From contig OY978526.1 in NCBI GenBank assembly GCA_963854835.1, forward strand, positions 62,062,649-62,126,648: 64,000 nt of DNA, in the 5' to 3' direction. Positions 46,516 through 57,759 of this stretch are shown here, one piece after another (positions within the stretch are counted from its first letter, which is position 1; the number at the start of each line of letters is the position of its first letter). The stretch is from Megamerina dolium (lineage: Eukaryota > Arthropoda > Insecta > Diptera > Megamerinidae). A model generated the notes under the pieces. The model saw only the letters and a program-made list of their open reading frames with translations. It searched no databases and was not told the DNA's origin. A program made the position numbers and the translations under genes.

Positions 46516-46827
46516 AAGTATTAAAGGCGTTATTGATTGCACACACGTTCACAATGTTAGAAACGTCATGGTGGGTTATTTCCGAAATAGAAATGATATT
46601 ATTTCTTAAATGTACAAGTGCGTATTTCTACATTAAATTCTACATAATAATAAATTTTAACATATTCGTACATTAACACATTACATTATTTGTGAAGCCA
46701 ATTGCAAAATTTTGGATATTGTGGTTCAGTTCATGATGTTACATTTTGGAATATGTGTCGATTAAAAACACCTCCGATATGTACATTGCCTCTGTTCATA
46801 GTCAAATTTTTAGCAGTGGCTAACTAG
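46516..46827. other. Spacer
   Basis: AT-rich sequence between the Jockey fragment and the long inverted repeat; nothing recognised. Confidence 0.6.
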
Positions 46828-47412
46828 CAGAGCTGTAAAGGAATTAAATCATTACGGAATTCACTCAACCTTAATTCATTTAAAAGCTGCATCAACGAGA
46901 CTGCACTCTTTTGCTTCGAATTCGATAAAGAATGACAGGTGAACCATTCATCATTCTCAAAAGGTTAAAATTATCACACTTTTCTATTCAGTAAAGAGTG
47001 GGAGTTGAAAAATATCAATCCCATTCTTGAAAGGCTTAAAAATATGATGAATTCGTACAATATTATAATTCTTTTACATTTTGAAATACTGGAAATATGA
47101 TATTATTTAATACCATAAAAAACAGCTGCTGCTTTGGCACAAAATCCATGGTGTTGTTATGAAGGTAGAGCAACTACAAAAAATTCCTATTGGCTGCGCG
47201 GTATAATGTCAAAAACTGGCTTCTTATAGTGTCAAGCTAGTGTGTTTCTTGTTTCCGTTTCAGCTTCTTCTTATTCTTCTTCTTTTTTCCCCATGTGCTT
47301 GTTGTTGTTTTATTTACTTTTTCTCCTTCATTCATGAGAACTCTCCCCAATGGCTCTACCTTGTATTATTGTGCCATGGCAAAATCAATCAGCTGTTATT
47401 ATTCACATAAAT
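46828..47412 (+). repeat. Left outer arm of the long inverted repeat
   Basis: Contains recognisable blocks matched on the opposite strand at 53097-53666, for example CCTATTGGCTGCGCGGTATA and GGCTCTACCTTGTATTAT. It includes a TTCTTCTTATTCTTCTTCTT stretch. Confidence 0.85.
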
Positions 47413-47589
47413 AAATTTGATGTAACTTGCACAGTACCCTGCAGTTTTGTATTGCATATGCAACAACGCACAAGAATTCCCTCTCTTTTCTTGTAGTAGT
47501 CTGTTGAATCGAGCTGCTCCTTTTATATACAAATTAAGACAAATACGATACGCCTAATATATAACGAAAAATAATTTAAGCGAACCTTT

Positions 47590-47850
47590 TCAATTACAGA
47601 AAAAAATTTGTCATATTAAATAGCGTTGAGGCTCGTACTGTACTTCTGATGACGACTTTAACATTGATGCCTTTAACGCAGACTTTTCTGAAATAGGACT
47701 ATCAAACCAAATATCGGATAGTTCTTCTTATTCTTCATCGATGTGTTGACTTTGCGATGAAGAATTCTCACAATCAATTAAATTTTCATTTTCTTTTGAA
47801 CACATTTTTAAATTTATCTCACAAGATTCACTTTGAAGAAATTCACGTTT
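47590..47850 (-). pseudogene. Possible coding remnant inside the long-inverted-repeat element
   Basis: The minus strand reads MCSKENENLIDCENSSSQSQ, a stop, then EELSDIWFDSPISEKSA and SSSEVQYEPQRY. This is an acidic Ser-rich segment unlike its AT-rich surroundings, and it is present only in the left half of the composite. It could be the relic of an element-encoded protein. I do not recognise the family. Confidence 0.3.
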
Positions 47851-48663
47851 GAAAAGAAATTAACGGATCATTATATATATACGCATTATACGTCAGTATG
47901 TATATATATACGTAAAATTCTTTAAGGAAGTCACACTACCAGGAACACACATGCTAGTCGTTACTTCTCAATTTATTAAAAAGATTACGAGAAAACAAAC
48001 AAAAAAATTGTAATGCGAAATAAAACTTCTATAATTTTTTGCATGTAATACTTTCTATATATTTAATATAAACCAGTGGCAACCCACAAATGAAAGATTC
48101 AACAACCATACAGATATTTTTTAAACAATAAAACGCGAAGAAGAAAGGCTGTCAGCTTGCTGCTGAATGGATATCGTCACTCCCATTCTTTTTAGGCTGC
48201 AGCCATCTGCTGCTGCATTCATCAAAATTTAAATTCTGTGTGAATTCTTTAGGTTTTTAAATTCATGAATTGAAAACGAATAGAACTCATACATTTTTAT
48301 CAGCCTAAAGACTTCACGTGGTCTGGTGGTGTTTTCGCAAGGAAACGTGTTAACTGCCTCAACCGGGTGGGGCTAGCGCAATCCTTGTTGAACTCATCGC
48401 AAGTCAACTCACTGGCTGTTATGTAGTTTGATCTGAGCGCTATGTGATGATACCTTTATTTGTTAATGAGGGGTAGTCATATAGCTTGCTCTGCTTACTA
48501 TGTGATGGCGCTTTCATTATTATTAATTGGAGCCCTCCATGTGGCGACCATCGGGCAACGTCTTCCTTGCACCCGCTGGGAGGCGGCTGAAGTGAGTGGC
48601 GAAAATCTCCTTGGTTAGAAGTTGTGCGTTGGGTTTGGGACCCGCCACATAAAAAACCCCCCA

Positions 48664-50214
48664 ATGAAAAAAACAAATATGCCTCGGATAAGGACTACCG
48701 CTTTTGTTGATGACCCCCGCAAACGAAAAAAGGACAATGATTTACGAATATGCACCTGGAATGTCCGGTCCCTTTATATGGAGGGTGCCTCTATCCAGCT
48801 GGTTGATGTCCTCGAAAAATACAGAGCTGACATCACCGCTCTCCAGGAAATGCGATGGACAGGACAGGGCTGCTCCAAAAGAGCGTCATGTGACATCTAC
48901 TACAGTTGCCATGCTGAAAGGCACGAATTAGGATGTGGATTTTTGGTCAGCAAGAGACTACGACATCTTATTTCACAGTTCACGCCTGTGAACGAACGGC
49001 TGGCCACAATCCGCATCAAGGCAAAATTCTTCAATATCAGCCTTATATGTGCCCACGCTCCGACGGATGAGAAGGACAATGTGACCAAGGAGAGCTTCTT
49101 TCAGCGCCTCGAAGAAGCTTATAACCGCTGCCCCCGCCACGATATCAAAATCGTTCTTGGCGACTTTAATGCCAGGGTGGGCAAGGAAGGTACCTTTGGT
49201 CCAACTGTCGGAAAATTCAGCCTCCACCAGAACACCTCCGATAACGGAATGAGGCTGATCGACTTCGTCGCAGCACGAAACATGGTAATTGGTGGTACCA
49301 GATTCCAGCATCTCGACATCCACAAAGCGACATGGCTGTCTCCAGATCAACGTACAAGAAACCAAATTGATCATGTGGTGATTGACGGAAGGCATGCTTC
49401 CAGTGTGATGGACGTGAAATCGATCCGTGGTGCCAACATCGACTCGGATCACTACCTTGTTGCAGCTAAGGGGCGCACACGCTTATGTGTCGCAAATAAC
49501 AAGAGAAGTCCCACACACAGAAAGCTCGACGTCAGTAAGCTGCGATCACCAGAGACAGCAGATGCATTTTCCACTCGACTATCGGATCTGCTTATGCAGA
49601 ACACTCCCCCACTTGATGATACATGCGCACGGTGGACACATATATCCCACTCCATGACTACTGCTGCCGAGGAGGTAATCGGTTACTACCGGCCTCTGAG
49701 GAATGAGTGGTATGATCAGGAGTGTCGCGACGGTACCGCAGAGAAAGACGCCGCCTACAGAAAAACCCTGCGTGCAGGCGCAACGCGAGCTGTTAAGGAG
49801 CGGTACAGAGAGAAAAGGAGTGCAGAGAGACGTCTTTTCAGGCGCAAGAAGAGGGAGTTGGAAAGACGCGAGTGTGAGGAGATAGAGATATGTATCGACA
49901 AGAATGAGACTCGAAAATTCTTCGAAAAGATCAAGCGCCTGAGTGGAGGTTTAAATTCCGGAGTCTCTTCTTGTGATGGAAATGGGAATCTGGTTCCAGA
50001 TGTTCAGAGTGTACTGAGCCTATGGAGGGAACACTTCTCCACGTTACTGAATGGCGATGCTACGAACAATTCCGCCAGTGGAGGTGTGTGCCCGATAACC
50101 CCAATTACAGATGATGGTGTTGATGTTCCACCACCCGACTATGACGAGGTTGAAACGGCCATTTTAAGGCTGAAGAACAACAAAGCTGCAGGTGCTGATG
50201 GCCTGCCTGCCTAG
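48664..50214 (+). pseudogene. RTE LINE apurinic/apyrimidinic-type endonuclease and N-terminal RT region
   Basis: An ATG at 48664 opens a frame of about 516 codons reading MKKTNMPRIRTTAF, then the EEP endonuclease domain: LRICTWNVRSLY, ADITALQEMRW (catalytic Glu), IVLGDFNARVG (Asp and Asn), RNQIDHVVID and NIDSDHYLV (terminal SDH). A Lys/Arg-rich linker and AAGADGLPA, the start of RT, follow. The frame ends at TAG (50212-50214), exactly where related elements read GADGLPAELFK. RT continues in the same frame after the stop. Endonuclease residues look intact. Proteins of this kind are often annotated as craniofacial development protein 2-like. Confidence 0.88.
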
Positions 50215-50961
50215 TTGTTTAAGACCGGAGGCGATGAGCTGCTCACCCGCATGCACCAGCTCATAAGCAGAATATGGTCGGATGAAAGCATGCCTGATGA
50301 TTGGAGGCTCAGTGTTCTCTGTCCTGTACATAAAAAAGGAGACCCCACAATTTGCGCCAACTACCGTGAAAAAAGTCTCCTGAGCATCGCATACAAGGTT
50401 CTATCGAGCGTACTGTGTGAAAGGTTGAAGCCTATGCTCAGCAACCTGATTGGACCTTATCAGTGTGGCTTTAGACCTGGTAAATCCACCATCGACCAGA
50501 TTTTCACACTGCGCCAAATCCTGGAGAAGACCCAAGAAAAACAGATCGACACACACCACCTATTTGTTGATTATAAAGCCGCTTTCGACAGTCCGGTAAG
50601 GGATTACCTCTACGCAACAATGTCTGAGTTCGGTATTCCTGCAAAGCTCATTCGACTTTGTAGAATGACACTGCATAACTCCCGTTGTGCAGTGAAAATC
50701 GGGAAGGACCTCTCCGCACCGTTTAATACCGAACGGGGTTTCAGACAAGGTGATTCGTTATCGTGCGACTTCTTCAATCTTATTATGGAGAAAATAATAC
50801 GAGATGCTGATCTACGACATAATGGCACTATCTTCAACAAAGCTGTCATGCTGTTGGCGTATGCCGACGATATTCACATAATCGGCATGAACACGCGAGC
50901 AGTCAGTGCAGCATTCTCAGAGTTGGAAAGAGAGTCGCGTCGGATGGGTCTCACGGTGAAC
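50215..50961 (+). pseudogene. RTE LINE reverse transcriptase, copy 2
   Basis: The open frame directly after the TAG runs through GFRPGKSTIDQIF, VDYKAAFDS, RQGDSLSCDFF and the catalytic AYADDIH box at about 50857-50877. It loses LINE identity at 50961; the frame itself continues to 51069 in unrelated sequence. Compared with copy 1 about 16 of 759 bases differ, including D/H after YADDI and A/D before DLRHNG. Catalytic Asp residues are present. Confidence 0.88.
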
Positions 50962-51069
50962 TCGAATCTTTTTCTTTTATTTTCACTTTTTGAAAAACAA
51001 TTTTCGGATACACTACTAATTTACACCCGAAATATGGTTGACTTTGACAAAGTACTTTGTATGTTATGA

Positions 51070-52680
51070 GAGTTCTAAAAGGGGTAATTTAAAGGAGGTA
51101 TTTAAGATAATTCCGAGACTTAGTATGGGAGCTATATAAAAAGTTGGCGTGGCTTACCTCTTTCTTGTAAATCCAATTATTTTTTCAATATTAATCCACA
51201 CCTTAAATTTGTTTGTCCTACGTTGAATAGTTCGTAAGTTATAACGGTTTACACGTTTTATAATTTTGGCAACTTTGTATGGTAGCCCCATTAAGAAGTG
51301 TTGATTTTTTGCCAGATTATGTACAACTACCATATTAACCTAAGTATTAATTATGATTGTTCTAGACAGAATATTGCAGAAGCTGCAGCTATCTCAATTT
51401 AAAAGAAATTCAATCATCCTGTATGGGAGCCACTATAAACAATGGACGTGGCTGTCCCATTTCTTGTGGGTATATTTGCTCTTACAATACTAATCCACAC
51501 CTTCAATCTGGTTGTTCTACGCTGCATAGTTTGTAAGTTATGGCGGTTAAAATTTTTGTTTAATTTCCTCAACTTTGTATGGGAGGCCCAATAAGAAGTG
51601 GGCGTGGTACGCTGATTATTTGCCAGATTATTTCCGACTATCATGTTAATCTAAGTGCCAATTATGGTTATTCTAGACAGAAGATTGCCGAAGTTACGGC
51701 TGTTTCAATTTAAAAGAATTTCAATCATTTTGTATGGGGGCTACAATAAACAGTGGGCATGGCGCGCCCATTTCCTATGAGTGGGCGTGGCACACTGATT
51801 TTCTGCCAGATTATTTCCGTCTACGATATTAATTTAAATATGAATTATAGTTATTCTAGACAGAAGATTGTAGAAGCTACAGCTGTTTTAATTTAAAATT
51901 TGTATGGGGCTACGATAAACAGTGGGAGTGGTGCGCCCATTTCCTATGAGCCTAGTTGATGGTACAATACTAATTCACACCTTAAATCTCGTTATTTTAC
52001 GCTGAATAGTTTGCAAGTTATAACCGGTAAAATTTTTTTTAATTTCCGCAACTTTGTATGGGAGACCCAAAAAGGAGTGGGCGTGGCACATTGATTTTCT
52101 GCCATATTATTTCCAACTACCATGTTAATCAAAGTGTCAATTATGGTTATTCTGGAAAGAAGATTGTAGAATTTACAGCTGTTTCAATTTAAAAGAAGTA
52201 CAGACACTTTGTATGGGAGCTACGCTAAGAAGTAGGCGTGGCTCACCCATTTTTGGCAATAGTATATAGTAGTATAATATAACTCTATGTGCCAAATATT
52301 GTTGTCCCAAGTTGTATATTATATGAGTTATAGCAAGTTAAAAATTTTAAAAATTCCGAGGTTAGTCGCTTTGAATGCTTGGTGTGGGCGTGGCTATTGA
52401 CCGATCATGCCCAATATTAATCCCCTCCGTACCCTTGGATCATAGGTTACTTCTGCCAAATTTCGTCGAAATAGCTCAATATTTACTCAAGTTATCGTGC
52501 GAACCAGCCAGGTGACAGACAGACGGACGGACGGACATCGTTAAATCGAAAATTTAAGCGACGCTGATCACGAATATATATCTATGTCTATATCTCCGGA
52601 GATTCCTTCAAGTGGACACAAACATCTGACCGAAATGAATATACCTTGCATATTGCATTATGCAGGGTATAAAAAGTATT
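51070..52680. repeat. Tandem array, about 150-bp period, with microsatellite-like end
   Basis: Units start with TTTGTATGGGxGC and carry GGGCGTGGC about 25 bp later. Starts lie near 51124, 51275, 51422, 51569, 51733, 51903, 52056 and 52212, a spacing of 147-170 bp. Alternate units are more alike, so the higher-order unit is about 300 bp. The array closes with a GACAGACAGACGGACGGACG stretch at 52515-52540 and TATGCAGGGTATAAAA near 52660. Similar TATGGGAGC...GACGGAC...GGGTATAAA repeats are widespread in higher-fly genomes (general knowledge; name not recalled). Confidence 0.8.
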
Positions 52681-53096
52681 AAGTTTGATTTCGTATTACA
52701 ATTTTTTTGCTTGTTTTTTCTAAATCTTTTTAATAAATTGAGAAGTAACGACTAGCATGTTTGCTCCTGGTGGTTTTTTATGTTTTTGCGGGGCGGTTGT
52801 ATATTGTGCCTGAAATCTATTTGAAAAAATATAGTCTACACAGAGTAAGACATCGCCGCTATGCGACCACATGTCAATTGGAACATATTTATATAATTTT
52901 GATTTATCGTCTTACTGCCTTCAATCAGATCGTTTACTGTAAAATTGATCAAATACTATTATTATATATTCAAATATGATCACATGTATGCTTGCGTTTT
53001 AAAACCAATTTAAGAAACGGAACAAACCAATTAAATACCTCAAACAACCAACCTTATAAACATTTCAAAACCAAAAATTTATAAACTACAATTCGT

Positions 53097-53666
53097 TTAT
53101 GTGAATAATAACAGCTGATTGGTTTTGTCATGGTATTATAACACAAGGTAGAGCCATTGGGGAGAGTTCTTATCAATGAAGGAGAAAAAGTAAATAAAAG
53201 AACAACAAACACATGGGAGAAGAAGAAGAAGAAGTTGAAAAGGAAACAAGAAACACACTAGCTTGATACTATAAGAAGCCAGTTTTTGACATTATACCGC
53301 GCAGCCAATAGGAATTTTTGGCAGTTGCTCTACCTTGATAATAACACCATGGGGTTTGTTCCAAAGCAGCTATGCTTTTTATGGTAATGATTAATATCAG
53401 ATTTCCAGTATTTCAGATTTTAAAAGAATTATAATATTGAATGAATTCATCATATTTTTAAGCCTTTCAAGAATGGAATTGATATTTTTCAATTCCCACG
53501 CTTTATTGAATGGGAAAGTGTTATAATCTTAAGCTTTTGAGAATGATGAATGGTTCGTCTGTTATTCTTTAATGAATTCGAAGCAAACGAGTGCAGCCTC
53601 GTTGATGCAGCTTTTAAATAATTAAGAGAGTGAATTCCGTAATGATTCAATTCTTTTACAGCTCTG
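53097..53666 (-). repeat. Right outer arm of the long inverted repeat
   Basis: Reverse complement of 46828-47412, with substitutions and small indels. Its outermost bases are CAGCTCTG. Confidence 0.85.
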
Positions 53667-54370
53667 GTACATAATTATGCGTATATGCAATGTAACTAAC
53701 TAAGTCCTTAGATGATGTCTTATATGATGACTGTGCTCAAATACGGCCTATTGAATAAATATAAAATTTTCTTTGTATACACAACTAAGCTAAAAATCGC
53801 ATTAATAATACATAGATATAATACATTTACATAAAGAGCGCGCGTCAAAAGCAAACAACCAAAAAGGTAACCACAAATAAAAATAGGCGAAAATAAGTAG
53901 ACATCTACTAGATAGATTGATAGATGAGCACTTGCTTTCGAATGTATGATATTTATGTATCGTTACGAAGACGCTTAAGAAGTCAGTGTAGGTGAATGTG
54001 TGTGATTAATGTGTGATACTCGTATACTTGGCCACATTTACTGTGTATGTCTAAACATATACAATATATGTATATCTCTTTTTTGTATTTGTGTTCTTGT
54101 CTACTCTAAGTTATTTGCTTAAAATGTATCTAAAATTGCTATTGAATATGATTTGTTCGATGCTGCCGTCGCTGATTTATTTTAGCTGTGCTGTGTTATT
54201 TGCATATTGTACTAAAATTTTTTCTGTATGGGAAATTTTGTAAATCTTAGGATTTAAAGCGACAAAGTGAAAACAAAAGGAAAATAGTGTGAGTGAACGA
54301 AAAGCATAAAAACAATATCATAATACTTATAATGCCGATGTCCTTATTTACAGATTATCTCATAACTACA
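53667..54370. other. Non-coding spacer
   Basis: AT-rich, with no motif recognised on either strand. Confidence 0.6.
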
Positions 54371-54994
54371 TGCACAGTGTGCTTAAAAAGTTTCCCGACA
54401 GTTGTTAAGTATTCTTACACATTGGCGATATCTATTGGCATATAAGATCATATTTTCGCGAAAATTTTGAACTTTGAAAATACCCGATCGTCAAAATAGA
54501 ACAAATTGCGTGTCTTTACTTTTGGTCATCCAAATGAAATTCTAGGAAGGAGCCAATGTCGAGCTATGTTTTAGTCTCGGTAAAAAATTTAGCGAGATAT
54601 ACGAACTAATCAAAATAGATAAATATACCGGTTATTTATGCCGTACGCAAATTTATGGTTGGTTTTATCAATATAGTCCGAAAACTGCTGCAATGAATGA
54701 AGAAAATATGGGAAAAACATCACCAGTCGAACGAAAATCGCCACAAAATCTCTGTGAATATATTGAAGAAGGACTTTGGCGTACCTGCCTCAATTATTTT
54801 GCGCGTTTTGATACAGAATTTGAGTAGACGAAAGACCTGAGATTGATGAGTTCGGGGACGACCAAAGTGTTGGCAGCCGTAGATTGAACTACTATAAACA
54901 TTGGCTTTGACAGTCATATTCTTGGTATTCTTTCTAACAAGAAATTGATGGCGGGATTCACCACATTCTCTAAATAACGACGGTCTCAAATTTT

Positions 54995-55345
54995 ACACGG
55001 ATGGCAACCGGATGGAAGTTGGCGCTGGTGCGGATGTATTCAGTCCAAACACCAACGTTGCCATCCCTTTCGGCCCTTAGCAGAGCGTCTTACAAGCTGT
55101 GCTTATTGAGATTGCAACTTGTACAAAAAATAATTCACCCACAAAAGATCTGTAAGTTCCAGTGACCACTATTTTATCGGCTAGTCAAGCTGCCATTCAA
55201 GCCCTTCGCATTTGGAGCTTTTCCTCTATGTTTGCAACAAAGTGATTTGGCATACTATCGATATCAACCGCTAACTAGTTGATCTGTTGGAACCCCTACC
55301 GGAACAGCATCCATGGCCTTAGGCAGATTAAAGGACTCACAAGAC
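54995..55345 (+). pseudogene. LINE RNase H domain fragment
   Basis: FYTDGNRMEVGAGADVFSPN with PLAERL afterwards matches the start of the RNase H domain that ends pol in Jockey/I/R1-type LINEs (YTDGS...GxGVxxP). The first catalytic Asp is in YTDG. A later LEPLPEQHPWP-like stretch suggests the end of the domain. Stops and frameshifts interrupt it. Confidence 0.65.
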
Positions 55346-55544
55346 CAAGCACAGGCTCCAATCCTGCAGGCTAATACAAATCATTGGATAACACCTCCAT
55401 AAAATAAGTAAATAAAACAGAGGCAAATCGTAATCTTTGCTTCAAGCCGACATTATACACATAAAGAATCTTCTGTGGACCTACTCAGTATTAACTGTGG
55501 TACTTATAGGCCAGGCAGGGATCTTTGCCTGAGCTTCTCTTCCA

Positions 55545-55806
55545 GTATTGTTGAGTGTGTTAAATTTGTTGAACAGTATTTGACGGTTCCGAACGACTGA
55601 ACCCTTGAGATAACACCTTTTCTGAGCTTTGTCATAGAGCTCTTTCAAAAGTATTGTCATTGAAAATTGCTGCCGCAAGTATTGCAAATGGCTTACCGAC
55701 AGGTGAATACCGTTTGAAAGCAAAATCTTTCGATCTCAGCCGGGATTGAACGCACGCCCTAGGGATCAAAAGACCAACACACTAACCACTGAGCTATGGC
55801 TCTCAC
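55545..55806 (-). repeat. tRNA-derived SINE, copy A
   Basis: On the minus strand the head reads CCATAGCTCAGTGGTTAGTG (pol III A box) and, about 35 bases later, GCGTTCAATCCCGG (B box). The body then includes CTCTATGACAAAGCTCAGAA and GTCGTTCGGAACCG. The same body occurs at 62.9 kb. The tRNA-like head cannot form a proper 3' acceptor stem, so it is a SINE rather than a gene. Confidence 0.82.
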
Positions 55807-57736
55807 CAAAATACTCACTACAGGATTTTTCCGTCCAACTGTCATCAATTCAACTTCAGCAATGGATCCGTTTATTTTTAATAAGATATCAGACACTCTT
55901 TTGCCTCAATAGCGTTATGTTTTAGGACGAAATCCTTGGAAATTTTTTTGGAAATAACAATAATGACGAGATATATAATAGGATATAAGTACACTAGCAC
56001 TATTCGGACGCAAACTTTATTGCTTGTTAACTAATAAAATGTTCTTGAAAATGCAGTTTTTTTGCTTCAGTCACACGACACCACTGGCCGGTCTGGAAAC
56101 TTTTGCAACACACTGTGTATGTATGAATTATTGCAATGTAGACAATTTTAGGGATTATACCTTTTTTTATTTAGAAAACATTTTTGTTATATGATTATTT
56201 CTTTGTTTTTGTTACACCCGCAAAATATCACCTACCTTAAATGAATGAATGAAGTATTAGTTCCAAAGTTATGCTTTAAGTATTTTGTACAAATTATGAC
56301 AAGTATTCACTTTTTTGTATTCGCATTCGAAATATTTCAGATTTCACTAAATAGCATATACTGATTTTGTCTCTTTTGCATAAAAAAAAACATTACACTA
56401 ATTTGAGTAGTACAATTGGAGTAATTACAAAAAATTGTATTTCAAATATCTTATTTTGCAGTACACATTTGGGCGTTATGAGGAATTTAAATTTTATATT
56501 TTTTAGTGGGTACACTTTTTGTTTTTGTATTCGCACTTATAGTTTCGGAAAGGTAAAGTTGTGTTAAGTCCGAAATAGACTACAATTTATTCGTTATTGT
56601 GAGCAGTTAGTTATATGGAATAAGAACTAAAATGTACACATTTTTCGAAATATTGTAATACACTTTGGCCCTTTAAGATCGATCTGTATATATTTCAAAT
56701 TATTTGAGAGAAATTACAATTTATTTTGTAAATTTTCAGTGTACTCTCTGAAGTTGTAGTAAACATATTTTCATATACATATTTTATAATATTTTCAGAA
56801 CGAAATATAAGAAAATTATCCATATTGCAAGAAAATAACTCACAATTAAACATTTGATTAATTATGCACTATTCTTTCTTTAATGTATGCTGTTCGCTTA
56901 TACAAACATATCTACATATGCGCAATTTTTCAAATATAACATACGAGTGAATGCCTAACACAAACAAAATAATTTCTTAAAACAGTCGATGTGTACACAA
57001 TACTCGTATAATTCAACCGATTGAATTAAATTCACTTCACTGAATTGTAACACAATAAAATTATTCTCCGCCACAGATGCATATGCGCAAACACACATAC
57101 TGGCACTAATAATACTATTCATACACGTATATGCAATATTGCAGAAAATATCATATGCCATATGATAGGTAGGCGTTTTGTGGGTTAAAAAAAAAATACA
57201 TTTATATGCGTGTGTGTGTATGTGCGTTTGTTTGTAGGAATAGACGTGGGTAGCGTAGAGATGATGATGATTAGATTTATGATGATGATGTTGATTATGA
57301 TGATGGAGGAGATGGTAGTGGGTTGAGATGGAACAAGTATGAATAAAACCTAGTTACAAAAGGGCACACAACCACATACACACACACATGCAGGCACAAG
57401 GAGAGGGAGTGAGACAATTATACGAAGTTTTGTAGGCGTACAAATGTATGTTGTTACTGCTGTTGTTATTGTTGCTAATGTTGTTGGTAGTATGCCTCAA
57501 GGGAAATGTGACGAAAGTAAAATTGTATGTTCATACAATTATATGTAGGCACGAAAGTATGTACATCGTCATCATTGTCGTCGTAGCGTGTAATATATCG
57601 TATGCAACTATTGTACGTATATATATTGTGTAATAAGAAAGCCAAGGAGAAAAAGAGAAACGAAAGTATGGTGCCATACGTATGTTGTAATTTATGAGAC
57701 AGAGACAAGAGAGGGAGAAATGGTGAGATAGGAAGA

Positions 57737-57759
57737 GGAGAGAGAGAGAGAGAGAGAGA
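57737..57759. repeat. (GA)n microsatellite
   Basis: About eleven GA units in a GA-rich neighbourhood. Confidence 0.9.

Larger units (their letters stand above)
48305..50961 (+). mobile_element. RTE-clade LINE, copy 2, 3'-truncated
   Basis: The element has a GC-richer 5' region (48305-48663, with GGTGGGGCTAGCGCAATCC), the endonuclease frame and most of the RT. It ends abruptly at 50961, after CTCACGGTGAAC, where copy 1 continues into GKTKYLVS. LINEs usually lose their 5' ends. Here the 5' part is kept and the 3' part lost, pointing to a later deletion or insertion. It sits inside the long inverted repeat. Confidence 0.85.
46828..53666. mobile_element. Composite bounded by long inverted repeats, hAT-like ends
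   Basis: The left end starts CAGAGCTGTAAAGGAATTAA and the right end finishes with its near reverse complement (TTTACAGCTCTG). Outer arms 46828-47412 and 53097-53666 are inverted copies of each other with scattered differences. A second inverted pair lies inside (47939-48035 and 52676-52770). Between outer and inner blocks the two sides differ. The interior holds an RTE LINE (48305-50961) and a tandem array. CAGxGxTG-type termini suggest hAT, but no 8-bp target duplication is visible (left flank GCTAACTAG, right flank GTACATAA). Two oppositely oriented copies of a shorter element are an alternative. Confidence 0.65.
54371..56118 (+). mobile_element. Mariner-like element remnant with nested insertions
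   Basis: The left end CACAGTGTGCTTAAAAAGTT (54374 on) is an imperfect inverted repeat of the right end, which reads AAACTTTTGCAACACACTGT up to about 56116. A plus-strand segment near 54555-54660 reads LGKKFSEIYELIKIDKYTG and RTQIYGWF, the N-terminal helix-turn-helix of mariner transposases. Later pieces (TSPVERKSPQNLCEYIEEGL) are degraded. A LINE RNase H fragment and a SINE lie inside, explaining the 1.75-kb length. Confidence 0.65.
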
